Part shown: one piece after another, positions 7,725-13,985 of the stretch
Layout: each line of letters opens with the position of its first letter
Position numbering within the stretch: position 1 is the stretch's first letter
From: JBFLXB01 sp964570625
GTDB lineage: Bacteria > Nitrospirota > Nitrospiria > 2-01-FULL-66-17
Direction: 5' to 3'
DNA: 15,097 nt
Assembly (NCBI GenBank): GCA_964570625.1
Contig: CAZMYW010000015.1
Span: 1-15,097, forward strand
The notes under the pieces: generated by a model
Told to the model about the DNA's origin: nothing
Database searches by the model: none
The model's input: only the letters and a program-made list of their open reading frames with translations
Position numbers and translations under genes: made by a program

Positions 7725-10532
7725 TCACTCTCCGGGACGGGCCGTGCGCCCGGTGGTCTCGGCCTCGTCCGCCAGTTGCGCCACGTGCGCGACGCGAACG
7801 GCGTCGGGAAGTCCGGCGCGCAACCGGATCATACATCCGGGGCAACTGGTGGCCACGAGTTGTGCGCCCGAGGCGTCGATCGCTTTCCGCTTCCGCGCGA
7901 ACACCTGATCGGAGAGCTCGGGGTTTTTGACGAGAAACGTGCCGGCCCCACCGGCGCAGCGATCCGCGTCCGCCATCTCCACGAAGCGAGTGCCTGGCAG
8001 CCGTTGCAGGACTTCGCGGGGCGCCGCGGACACCCCTGCCGCGCGGAGGTGGCAGGAGGAGTGGTAAGTGACGGTGACGTCCGAACCGGCGGAGGGGAGA
8101 ACCGGGAAATCGGAGACCTGTTCCAGAGCGAGAATTTCGGTGATGTGTTTGACCTTGCCCGCCAGGGTTTCGGCGCGCCGCTGCTCCTCGCCTGAGAACA
8201 GGGAGGGATAGTCCTTGAGCATCAAGGTGCAGGACGCGCAGCCGGTGACCACGGTGTCAAAACCCTCCAAGTGATCGAGATTGTAACGCGCGGCCTCCAA
8301 CAGGGGACCAGTTTGGCCGTAGGTCTGAATCGGCGTGCCGGAGCAGCGCTGAGCCGGGAGGACTGGCAGCCGGCCGCGCCGTTCCAGTAATCGGATCACC
8401 GCGTCGCCGACGCCATCGTCGAAATAGTTGGCGGCGCAGCCGTGGAAATATGCGGTGGAGCCCTTCGCGCCCGCCTCGTCGGTCAACGGGCGGTGCCGCT
8501 CGCGCAACGTCTTTCGAGCCAAACGGGGCAACTGCAACGTATGGGGGAGCGCGGCGGTCGGCGCGAGCCGGCGGAAGAACGGCCGCGTGGCGCCCTCGAT
8601 AACTCGCCGGGGCAGCGGGCGGTCCCAGAAGGTTTGCGTCGCAGCGAGGAGTTTGAGTGCGGACTCGAAGAGTCGCGGTCGCAGCAATACCCGCGCGACC
8701 CACCCCGCGGCGGCATTAGGTCGTTCCGCGCGCCGCGCGAGCGCGTGCCGGGACACGTCGATTCCGGCCGGACACACCACGGCGCAGGACCGGCAGTTCA
8801 AGCAGGCGTCCACCACCCGTCCGTCCCGCTCGTGCGAAAAGTCGGACGAGGTCAGGATGTGGTACCAGCCCCGGGCGCCGTTGGATTCCTCTTGGGATAC
8901 GTCGTAGGCGGGACACACCGTGTTGCACTTGCCGCACGTCGCGCACGGCTTGGCGAGCCGTTCAACGTCCACCCGTTCCGTGAACGGAGTTGAAGAGAGT
9001 TTGACTCCGGGATTCAGCAGGCCTTCGGGGTCGAGGAGGCGCTTTGTCTCGACGAACAACTCGTACAGTTCGCGCCCGTAGAGCGCGGGGAGGAACTCCG
9101 CGCGGACCCGGCCGTCTCCGTGCTCACCGCAGAGCGAACCCCCGAAACGGTCGATCACCACCGCGTGGATCGTGCGGGACAAACGGTCCATCCGCTCGAA
9201 ATCCGCCGGGTCGCGCAAGTCTAACAAGGGGTTGATATGCGCATTCCCGTCGCCCACGTGCCCATAGATCGCTACGGTCACGCCCTCGGCCTTGAACAGG
9301 GTCTCCAAGTACCCGATCAACTCGGCCAGTCGGTCCGCGGGGACGACCACGTCGTCCACGAAGTTGATGGGGTGACGTGCTGCGTCGAACCGATATAAAG
9401 TCGGATAGATCGCTTTGCGGACGGCCCAGAGCGCGGCCTGCTGCGCGGGATCGACCGCCAGCGCCGGGGGCGCTGGTTGAGACAGCCCGCGGCATGCGAC
9501 ATCCGCGCGGGCGAGTTGTTGCGCGGCCGCCAGCTGATCGAATTCAACGATCAGCACCGCGCCCGCGTGCTCCGGAATGCCGAATCGCGATCGTCCGATC
9601 AAATCCAGCGTGTGCCCGTCGATCAACTCGAGAGCGCTGGGTCCCAACGGCCGCAGCGCGCTCACCGCACCCGTCACCTCAGCCAGCCGGTCGAAAAAGA
9701 AGAGTCCGGTCGCGGTTTCGCGCGGGAGGGGAACGAGCTTGAGCGTTGCCGACGTGACAAGGCCCAGCGTGCCCTCGCTGCCCACGAACAGCCGCGGCAA
9801 GTCGAGCACGCCGCGGGCCAACCCGTCGGCCAGGGCGAACAGGTTGTAGCCGCTCGAATTTTTGCTCACGCGCGGCCGCTTGGCCAGAATCTGATCCCGG
9901 TGCGTGCGGATCAGTCCTTCCAGCTCCCGGATCGCGGGCACCGACGCGAACAGGTGTTCGCACTCCGGCGATCCCACTCGATACGGTTTGGCCTCCAGCC
10001 TGGTGCCGTCGGCCAACCACACGTCCAGCGCCAGGACGTTGTCCTTGACCGCCCCGTACTTGAGCGAACGCGGACCCGCCGCGTTGTTGCCCAGCATGCC
10101 GCCGAGTTTGCACATTTCCCCGCTGGACGGATCAGGAGCGAATTTCATCCCGTGGCGGGCCAACTCTGTGTTGAGGGTCGCGTAAACAATGCCCGGTTCC
10201 ACCCGGGCCCAGCCCGCCTGGGCGTTGATCTCCCGGATATTCTTCAAACGGGAACAGTCCACCACGATCCCTTCGCCGATCGCATTGCCAGTCAGGTTGG
10301 TGCCTCCGCTGCGGAACGTGAGCGGGATTCGTCGGCTGGCGGCGAAGGCCAAGAGTTTCGGCACATCCGCCTCGGATTCGAGCAACACTACCGCGCGCGG
10401 CGGGATCCGGTAGATACCGGCGTCAATGGCGTACGCGGTGAGGGCTGGGTGGTCGCCCAGAACCTGCCGGGAGCTGAAGAGGCGGGTGAGTTCGTCGATC
10501 AGCGCGTAGCTGGGAACCGCAAGATCCGACAC
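7725..10532 (-). CDS. FAD-linked oxidase / Fe-S oxidoreductase fusion (GlcD-GlcF type, D-2-hydroxyacid dehydrogenase)
   Basis: 935 aa from the GTG at 10532. Domains in order: FAD-binding PCMH domain (about 40-265) with RSGGTNLTGN (74-83) and GGMLGNNAAGP (144-154); FAD-oxidase C domain (about 270-520) with YGHVGDGNAH (423-432) and CGEHGDG (468-474); two 4Fe-4S sites (C530, C533, C536, C540 and C577, C580, C583, C587); then two cysteine-rich CCG-type modules ending in GCASC (765, 768) and SCPGC (897, 900). This is the layout of glycolate, D-lactate and D-2-hydroxyglutarate dehydrogenases that pass electrons from a 2-hydroxy acid through FAD and Fe-S clusters to the respiratory chain. The substrate cannot be chosen from sequence. 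The CC pairs of both CCG modules read CS (730-731) and CA (859-860), so one cysteine is replaced in each. A TTG at 10559 would add 9 residues but contains the -10 box, so GTG is preferred. Confidence 0.93.
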   Translation of the reverse strand: MSDLAVPSYALIDELTRLFSSRQVLGDHPALTAYAIDAGIYRIPPRAVVLLESEADVPKLLAFAASRRIPLTFRSGGTNLTGNAIGEGIVVDCSRLKNIREINAQAGWARVEPGIVYATLNTELARHGMKFAPDPSSGEMCKLGGMLGNNAAGPRSLKYGAVKDNVLALDVWLADGTRLEAKPYRVGSPECEHLFASVPAIRELEGLIRTHRDQILAKRPRVSKNSSGYNLFALADGLARGVLDLPRLFVGSEGTLGLVTSATLKLVPLPRETATGLFFFDRLAEVTGAVSALRPLGPSALELIDGHTLDLIGRSRFGIPEHAGAVLIVEFDQLAAAQQLARADVACRGLSQPAPPALAVDPAQQAALWAVRKAIYPTLYRFDAARHPINFVDDVVVPADRLAELIGYLETLFKAEGVTVAIYGHVGDGNAHINPLLDLRDPADFERMDRLSRTIHAVVIDRFGGSLCGEHGDGRVRAEFLPALYGRELYELFVETKRLLDPEGLLNPGVKLSSTPFTERVDVERLAKPCATCGKCNTVCPAYDVSQEESNGARGWYHILTSSDFSHERDGRVVDACLNCRSCAVVCPAGIDVSRHALARRAERPNAAAGWVARVLLRPRLFESALKLLAATQTFWDRPLPRRVIEGATRPFFRRLAPTAALPHTLQLPRLARKTLRERHRPLTDEAGAKGSTAYFHGCAANYFDDGVGDAVIRLLERRGRLPVLPAQRCSGTPIQTYGQTGPLLEAARYNLDHLEGFDTVVTGCASCTLMLKDYPSLFSGEEQRRAETLAGKVKHITEILALEQVSDFPVLPSAGSDVTVTYHSSCHLRAAGVSAAPREVLQRLPGTRFVEMADADRCAGGAGTFLVKNPELSDQVFARKRKAIDASGAQLVATSCPGCMIRLRAGLPDAVRVAHVAQLADEAETTGRTARPGE

Positions 10533-10538
10533 GGGCGA

Positions 10539-10567
10539 ATTATAACAAGCGCTGGACAAGGGCTCAA
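10539..10567 (-). promoter_or_regulatory. Strong sigma70-type promoter of the FAD/Fe-S oxidoreductase
   Basis: The minus strand has TTGAGC (10567-10562), a 17-nt spacer and a perfect TATAAT (10544-10539). The -10 ends 6 nt before the GTG at 10532, so transcription should begin at or within 1-2 nt of the start codon, giving a leaderless mRNA. This is the best promoter match in the window and the reason for preferring GTG over the upstream TTG. Confidence 0.65.
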
Positions 10568-10713
10568 ACGCGCGAGCCCGTGGGTGCGTCGCGGAGTTAA
10601 CCTGGCGGACATCATGTCGTAACCGCGCCGTAAGACCGGCAGCCTACAATCGTGTCAGGTTCGAATCTTCCCGACCTCCGCTGACCTCCGTGAGCGGGGC
10701 CGGGTTTGGGCGA

Positions 10714-10737
10714 GGCGGGAGGCTACCTCCTCCCGCC
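10714..10737 (-). terminator. GC-rich hairpin terminator downstream of the DUF456 gene
   Basis: GGCGGGAGG (10714-10722) and CCTCCCGCC (10729-10737) form a perfect 9-bp stem with a 6-nt loop. It lies 30 nt past the DUF456 stop and before the next leftward promoter, where a terminator would separate the two units. The short T run (TTT) is on the plus strand; on the minus strand no U tract follows, so intrinsic termination in the leftward direction is uncertain. Confidence 0.45.
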
Positions 10738-10767
10738 TTTGCCCGTACCTGCACATGGTGAGCCCGC

Positions 10768-11250
10768 TTACACGAAGCGCGCGAGCAAGAAGATCCCGAT
10801 CATCCCGAACCCCAAGGCGAGTTTAGCGGCAGCGCCCAACGCCACCCCCAGCGACGCTCCGAGCCCGGCCCGCCCCGCGATTTTGAGGTTGCGTTGCACT
10901 GATAACTCGCCCGCCACCGCCCCGATGAACGGCCCGAGCAGCAGACCGGGCAAGCCAAAGAAAAGTCCGGCCAGGCCGCCGAGCACCGCACCCGTGATGG
11001 CGCGGTTGGACGCCCCGAACCGTTTCGCGCCAAGCGCCGTGGCCGCGAAATCCACCACGTAGGTCAGCAGCGCCATCACGCCCAACAGAATCAGCGTCTG
11101 CCCGCCCACGTACACAAAATCATCCGCCCACGCCCCGAGCAGCAGCCCGACGAACAGAATCGGAGCGCCTGGAAGCACCGGCAGGACAAGCCCCAGCAAA
11201 CCAACGACGCTCAGCAGAACGGCAAAGATCCACAGCAGGGTCGGAGTCAT
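10768..11250 (-). CDS. DUF456 family membrane protein
   Basis: 160 aa, the usual DUF456 length, and almost entirely hydrophobic. Likely membrane segments are 5-27, 29-44, 50-74 and 84-113 (a long glycine-rich stretch, possibly two passes), with another at 128-157. The family core reads VVDFAATALGAKRFGAS (65-81) followed by GLFFGLPGLLLGPFIGA (95-111), which is diagnostic. The function of DUF456 proteins is not established; they are small integral membrane proteins with glycine-zipper-like repeats. The ATG start at 11250 lacks a clear Shine-Dalgarno sequence. A short inverted repeat (TCCAA/TTGGA, about 11258-11275) sits just upstream and could be an operator, but this is weak. Its neighbours suggest no shared pathway. 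Confidence 0.88.
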   Translation of the reverse strand: MTPTLLWIFAVLLSVVGLLGLVLPVLPGAPILFVGLLLGAWADDFVYVGGQTLILLGVMALLTYVVDFAATALGAKRFGASNRAITGAVLGGLAGLFFGLPGLLLGPFIGAVAGELSVQRNLKIAGRAGLGASLGVALGAAAKLALGFGMIGIFLLARFV

Positions 11251-11320
11251 GAAGGGTCCAATGTGAAGGTTGGAATGTCGTTCACACGCGAGAGAGGCAA
11301 GGGGCGGGCCGAGAATCGGT

Positions 11321-11578
11321 TTACTTGGCTCTCGGTTTCATGGTGGTGACCTTGTAGACCTCGCCATCCTTGTCGTAGGTGGTCCAAACGCCGATTTGCT
11401 CTCCATTTTCGAAATAGCCGGAGCGCATCTTCGTGCCATCCTTTCTAAACCATTCCCAGTAACCGGTGGGCACTCCGTTCACTGCTCGTCCTTTCGCCCA
11501 CACACTGCCGTCCTTGTGGTACTGATATGTTTCTTCGTCGAGGTTTTCTTGGGGGGCATTGTGCTGCTTCCTCGTCAA
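11321..11578 (-). CDS. Small MORN-repeat / YwqK-like protein
   Basis: 85 aa from a TTG start. Two to three MORN-like units are visible: YHKDGSVWAKGRAVNGVPTG (20-39), YWEWFRKDGTKMRSGYFENG (40-59) and WTTYDKDGEVYK (65-76). Such tyrosine- and glycine-rich beta-hairpin repeats occur in YwqK-type proteins, some annotated as antitoxins of the YwqJ toxin family; no toxin gene is adjacent, so that role is not claimed. The frame stays open upstream toward the attC site and no ATG or GTG precedes, so the true start is uncertain. The gene looks less GC-rich than its flanks, which suggests transfer. It begins about 39 nt after the R' core of the attC site on the same strand, as the first gene of a following cassette would, but no attC is recognisable after it. 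Confidence 0.7.
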   Translation of the reverse strand: MTRKQHNAPQENLDEETYQYHKDGSVWAKGRAVNGVPTGYWEWFRKDGTKMRSGYFENGEQIGVWTTYDKDGEVYKVTTMKPRAK

Positions 11579-11584
11579 TCGTAT

Positions 11585-11611
11585 GCCCGAGCCTGGGCGC
11601 CTACGTCGGGC
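11585..11611. repeat. Short inverted repeat between the attC site and the YwqK-like gene
   Basis: GCCCGA (11585-11590) and TCGGGC (11606-11611) form a 6-bp stem around a loop that contains the palindrome GGCGCC (11596-11601). It lies 5 nt from the R' core of the attC site. It may be a transcript hairpin or part of a degenerate second site. The structure is seen directly; function is unknown. Confidence 0.35.
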
Positions 11612-11616
11612 TTGAG

Positions 11617-11685
11617 GCTTAACGTTTCCGAATGAGCCCCGCGCGTCACGAACAACCGGGCGTCGGGTCCATTCGGTGGTTAGAC
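11617..11685 (-). other. Integron attC recombination site (69 bp)
   Basis: Read on the minus strand: R'' GTCTAAC (11685-11679, fits RYYYAAC), spacer CA, L'' CCGAATG (11676-11670), a GC-rich variable region, L' CATTCGG (11634-11628), spacer AAAC, R' GTTAAGC (11623-11617, fits GTTRRRY). L'' and L' are exact complements over 7 bases, and after a wobble and a mismatch three more G-C pairs extend the stem. R''/R' pair at 5 of 7 positions as inserted. If the R' tail is replaced by the cassette's own first bases (TTAGAC, at 12478-12473) the pairing becomes 7 of 7, which is how a true cassette should behave. Length and order match known attC sites. Confidence 0.8.
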
Positions 11686-12478
11686 AGCAGCCCCGTGGAT
11701 GGCACCCAGATTACGTCGGTCGGAGGGTTGCCGAGGCCAGTTCGCTGTTCGGGGCCAAGAGCCGCTATCCACGCAGACAGGTACGCGTCGAGGCCGTCAT
11801 GAGCGGGCCCGTGAACGACTGTCCGGAGCGCCTGAGCGTTGGGCAGATCGGGCCAGCCCGTGAATCGCGCAACGGCCTGCAACTGTGCATCAACACCACC
11901 GGCCTTACTCTTGTGAGTCGAACTCGCGCGCAATACGAATGCAGTGGCTTGAGGGAACACTTCCAGGCACTCCCAATCAAGGCGGAGGCGCTTGAAGAGC
12001 GCAAATCCGACTAGCATCCAAAGCTGATTTGCGTGAGGTAACCGAGACTCCGCTCCTCCGCCGCGGAGATGGTCTCCAGCCCTTTGACGGATGCACTCAA
12101 ACTCGCTGAAGCTAGGGGTGGTGAAGCAACTTATGCCGCGCGCGTCGAGCGCTTCCTCCGCCTTCCGTCGCTGCGAGCCGTCGAGTTTTGGATCGCTTGG
12201 CGCGTCCAGGGCAATGCGTCGAATTGAGACGCGAAAATGTTGTTCGAGCTGGCGTAAGTAGCCAGCTGTTTCGTCGGCAAACTTTGTAACTATTGCGGGG
12301 TCCAGCGCGGCTACGTTGCCAGCTCCCCTGGGAGGAGCAGGCGATCGACGCTCAGCGACAGGGAGAGGAATGAGGCGGTCGGCATCCCGGACACAAACCG
12401 AGACCGGAAGTCGCTTCCGTTTCGCAAACGCCACGTCGATTCCTACAAATGCGTCCATTATCTTCTGTTGCTGTCTAA
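11623..12478 (-). mobile_element. Single integron gene cassette carrying a DUF429 gene (856 bp)
   Basis: Cassette ends are set by the G|TT cut in each R' core: between 12479 and 12478 at the 5' side and between 11623 and 11622 at the 3' side. Gene and attC share one orientation, the start codon lies within 20 nt of the 5' boundary, and the stop codon falls inside attC, all standard for cassettes. No intI gene is in the window, so this is an orphan cassette, a small integrase-less attC cluster, or the remains of an integron whose integrase is lost or elsewhere. Confidence 0.72.
11646..12458 (-). CDS. DUF429 family protein, predicted RNase H-fold nuclease (cassette-borne)
   Basis: 270 aa. The N-terminal VGIDVAFAK (5-13, D8), IALDAPSD (82-89, D85), RRKAEEALDARGI (97-109), CLEVFPQATAF (164-174, E166) and DGLDAYLSAWIAA (221-233, D224) are the conserved DUF429 blocks; the acidic residues fit an RNase H-like active site. 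Nuclease activity is predicted for the family, not proved. The family-like end is DVIWVPST (248-255). The final 13 residues (258-270) are encoded inside the attC site, a read-through tail typical of cassette genes. The ATG lies 14 nt after an R' core, with a weak AGAAG as ribosome site. A cassette position suggests horizontal transfer; no partner gene accompanies it. Confidence 0.85.
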   Translation of the reverse strand: MDAFVGIDVAFAKRKRLPVSVCVRDADRLIPLPVAERRSPAPPRGAGNVAALDPAIVTKFADETAGYLRQLEQHFRVSIRRIALDAPSDPKLDGSQRRKAEEALDARGISCFTTPSFSEFECIRQRAGDHLRGGGAESRLPHANQLWMLVGFALFKRLRLDWECLEVFPQATAFVLRASSTHKSKAGGVDAQLQAVARFTGWPDLPNAQALRTVVHGPAHDGLDAYLSAWIAALGPEQRTGLGNPPTDVIWVPSTGLLSNHRMDPTPGCS

Positions 12479-12499
12479 CGCCAGAACTAACCCACCGGA
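12473..12499 (-). other. 5' recombination core of the cassette: R' with an L'-like arm (partial attC or attI)
   Basis: On the minus strand GTTAGAC (12479-12473, fits GTTRRRY) is preceded by TTAGTTCTGGC, an arrangement like the L'-R' half of class 1 cassette attC sites. No matching R''/L'' half (RYYYAAC with a complementary arm) is found in the next ~150 bp. This may be the surviving right half of a broken attC, or the insertion point of an attI site. The core match is seen directly; the identity is inferred. Confidence 0.55.
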
Positions 12500-12781
12500 C
12501 CCCGCGACCCGAATGAGACGTCTTTTAAGGCGTCTCGCGTTCAGGTATAGCGCCGATTCCTCCGCGGAGTCAATCGAGGTGTGAGCACCCACGACTCTAA
12601 GGGCTTTCAAAGGCGTTTTCTGCGCTCGCTCAGCAGCCAAACCTCCTCAATCAACTGTCACGTTATTCGCCTGCGCCACTACAGCATCCAAACCGAAGAA
12701 GCGTGAGTGAATTTGGTGCGGCATCGGATGGCGTGGGACCGGTGGAGGGAGTTATCATCACGATGGTCCCTGGAAGGATTC
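12480..12781. other. 302-bp region with no convincing gene between the cassette and dinB
   Basis: No ORF here looks real; a 60-codon minus-strand frame (12640-12458) runs through the recombination core without family features. The region holds an imperfect hairpin (about 12507-12546) and a TATCAT box (12753-12758) without a good -35. No LexA box of the CTGT-N8-ACAG type was seen. In an integron this divergent spacer would hold attI and the integrase promoter. Confidence 0.5.
12507..12546. repeat. Imperfect hairpin with bulges next to the cassette boundary
   Basis: GAGACG (12515-12520) pairs with CGTCTC (12531-12536) around a 10-nt A/T-rich loop. Beyond it ACCCGAAT pairs imperfectly with GTTCAGGT, separated by a 2-nt GC bulge and one mismatch. 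Bulged stems of this kind resemble folded attC arms, and CCGAATGAG also occurs in the true attC site. It may equally be a simple terminator or chance hairpin. Confidence 0.35.
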
Positions 12782-13888
12782 ATGTCGCCGAGAATCATTG
12801 CGCATCTCGACATGGACGCGTTTTTTGCCGCGGTGGAGGAGCGGGAGCGTCCTGAGCTCAAGGGGTTGCCCATTGTGGTGGGGGCTGATCCGCTGGAGGG
12901 CAAGGGGCGCGGTGTGGTGTCCACCGCCAATTACGCGGCGCGTGTGTACGGCATTCATTCCGCCATGCCGATTACGCAGGCCTGGCGCAGGTCGGAGTGG
13001 GCGCGCCGGCAGGGCAAGCCCGCGGTGGTGTTTCTCCGAACGAACTTCGCGCAGTACACCGAGACGTCGGTCCGCATCCGCGCCATTGTGGAGCGGCACG
13101 CGTCCACCATCCAACAGGCCGGTATCGACGAGATGTACGTGGATTTGAGCGCGACCGGTTCGTACGAGAAGGCTCGGGAAGTTGCGTTGGCCATCAAGCG
13201 CGACATCGCGGCGGAAGAACACCTGACCGCGTCCATCGGGCTGGGTCCCAACAAGTTGATTGCCAAGATCGCATCGGACGCGCAGAAGCCGGATGGGCTC
13301 ACCGTGGTGCAGGCGCAGGATGCCGAGGCATTCCTTGCCCCGCTTTCAGTGCGGAAGATTCCCGGGATCGGACCCAAGACCGAGGCCGTGCTCCGGCTGC
13401 AAGACGTGACCGTGGTGCAGGATCTCAAGCGATTTTCGGAAGGGGAGTTGATCGAGAGATTCGGTAAGTGGGGGCGAGTGCTCTATGAAAAGGTGCGTGG
13501 GCGGGATGACGATCCGGTTCAGGAGAGTGATGAGGTCAAATCCATCGGCGAGCAAGAGACGTTTCTCCGCGACACGCTCGACTCCCAGATGTTGATGGAA
13601 CACGTCAAGGCGATGAGCCGCGACGTGTTGGCCCGTCTAGGCCGTGCCGGCTATTCCTCTTTTCGCACGGTGGTCATCACGGTGCGTTTTGCGGGTTTCG
13701 AAACCAAATCCCGTTCGCACACCTTGCCGCAACCCACGGACTCGTTGAAAGACTTGGAGGTGGAGGTGATGAAGTTGTTTCTTCCGTTCCTGGATCGGCG
13801 TGAAAATCCTCGTCTCAAACTGATTCGCTTGATTGGGGTGCGGGTCGAAAAATTGGGTAGGCAGGAACCTGCGGTCCGGAGCCGCTGA
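12782..13888 (+). CDS. dinB: DNA polymerase IV, Y-family translesion polymerase
   Basis: 368 aa from the ATG at 12782, which has GGAAGGA (12772-12778) just upstream; an earlier ATG at 12707 would add 25 residues unlike the family. Catalytic palm: HLDMDAFFA (8-16, D10) and IDEMYVDLS (115-123, D116, E117); fingers motif ANYAARVYGIHSAMP (49-63); TASIGLGPNKLIAKIASD (149-166); helix-hairpin-helix PGIGPKT (194-200); little-finger domain about 250-358. The enzyme copies damaged templates with low fidelity. The usual SIDE reads GIDE. The C-terminus ends KLGRQEPAVRSR without the beta-clamp motif (QLxLF or QLVLGL type) normally found there. No LexA box was recognised upstream. It is divergent from the DUF429 cassette. 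Confidence 0.93.
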   Translation: MSPRIIAHLDMDAFFAAVEERERPELKGLPIVVGADPLEGKGRGVVSTANYAARVYGIHSAMPITQAWRRSEWARRQGKPAVVFLRTNFAQYTETSVRIRAIVERHASTIQQAGIDEMYVDLSATGSYEKAREVALAIKRDIAAEEHLTASIGLGPNKLIAKIASDAQKPDGLTVVQAQDAEAFLAPLSVRKIPGIGPKTEAVLRLQDVTVVQDLKRFSEGELIERFGKWGRVLYEKVRGRDDDPVQESDEVKSIGEQETFLRDTLDSQMLMEHVKAMSRDVLARLGRAGYSSFRTVVITVRFAGFETKSRSHTLPQPTDSLKDLEVEVMKLFLPFLDRRENPRLKLIRLIGVRVEKLGRQEPAVRSR

Positions 13889-13904
13889 GGTCCGGGCGCA
13901 ACCC

Positions 13905-13934
13905 TTGCCCGAGCCGCTGTACAGGCAGTATGCT
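13905..13934 (+). promoter_or_regulatory. Candidate nirK promoter
   Basis: TTGCCC (13905-13910), an 18-nt spacer and TATGCT (13929-13934) lie between the dinB stop and nirK. The expected start site near 13941 would leave a leader of about 45 nt. Both boxes match 4 of 6 consensus bases. No FNR/NNR-type TTGAT-N4-ATCAA site is seen in the spacer. Confidence 0.4.
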
Positions 13935-13938
13935 GCGG

Positions 13939-13963
13939 GGCATGAGGAGCTTCGTAGCATGCC
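13939..13963. promoter_or_regulatory. Inverted repeat in the nirK leader
   Basis: GGCATG (13939-13944) and CATGCC (13958-13963) are perfect inverted repeats with a 13-nt spacer, starting right at the predicted transcription start and ending 12 nt before the Shine-Dalgarno sequence. It could be an operator for a dimeric regulator or an mRNA hairpin in the 5' leader. No regulator gene is adjacent. Confidence 0.4.
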
Positions 13964-13975
13964 GATTCATACCAG

Positions 13976-13980
13976 GGAGG
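13976..13980 (+). promoter_or_regulatory. Strong ribosome binding site of nirK
   Basis: GGAGG lies 5 nt before the ATG at 13986. It fixes the start there rather than at upstream in-frame codons (13833) or at the next ATG (14016), which has no such site. Confidence 0.8.
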
Positions 13981-13985
13981 TAGAC

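Noticed and set aside
10655..10690. tRNA-like T-arm (GGTTCGAATC) in the gap upstream of the oxidoreductase promoter
   Set aside because: The putative T stem pairs at only three of five positions, no matching acceptor strand (GAGGTCG) lies about 70 nt upstream, and no anticodon arm could be built. Probably chance or a very decayed relic.
12458..12640. 60-codon minus-strand frame upstream of the DUF429 gene
   Set aside because: It crosses the recombination core and the hairpin, has no ribosome site or family features, and ends at the DUF429 start by chance.
12655..12693. CTGT...ACAG as a LexA box upstream of dinB
   Set aside because: The half-sites are more than 20 nt apart instead of 8, so the spacing is wrong for a LexA operator.
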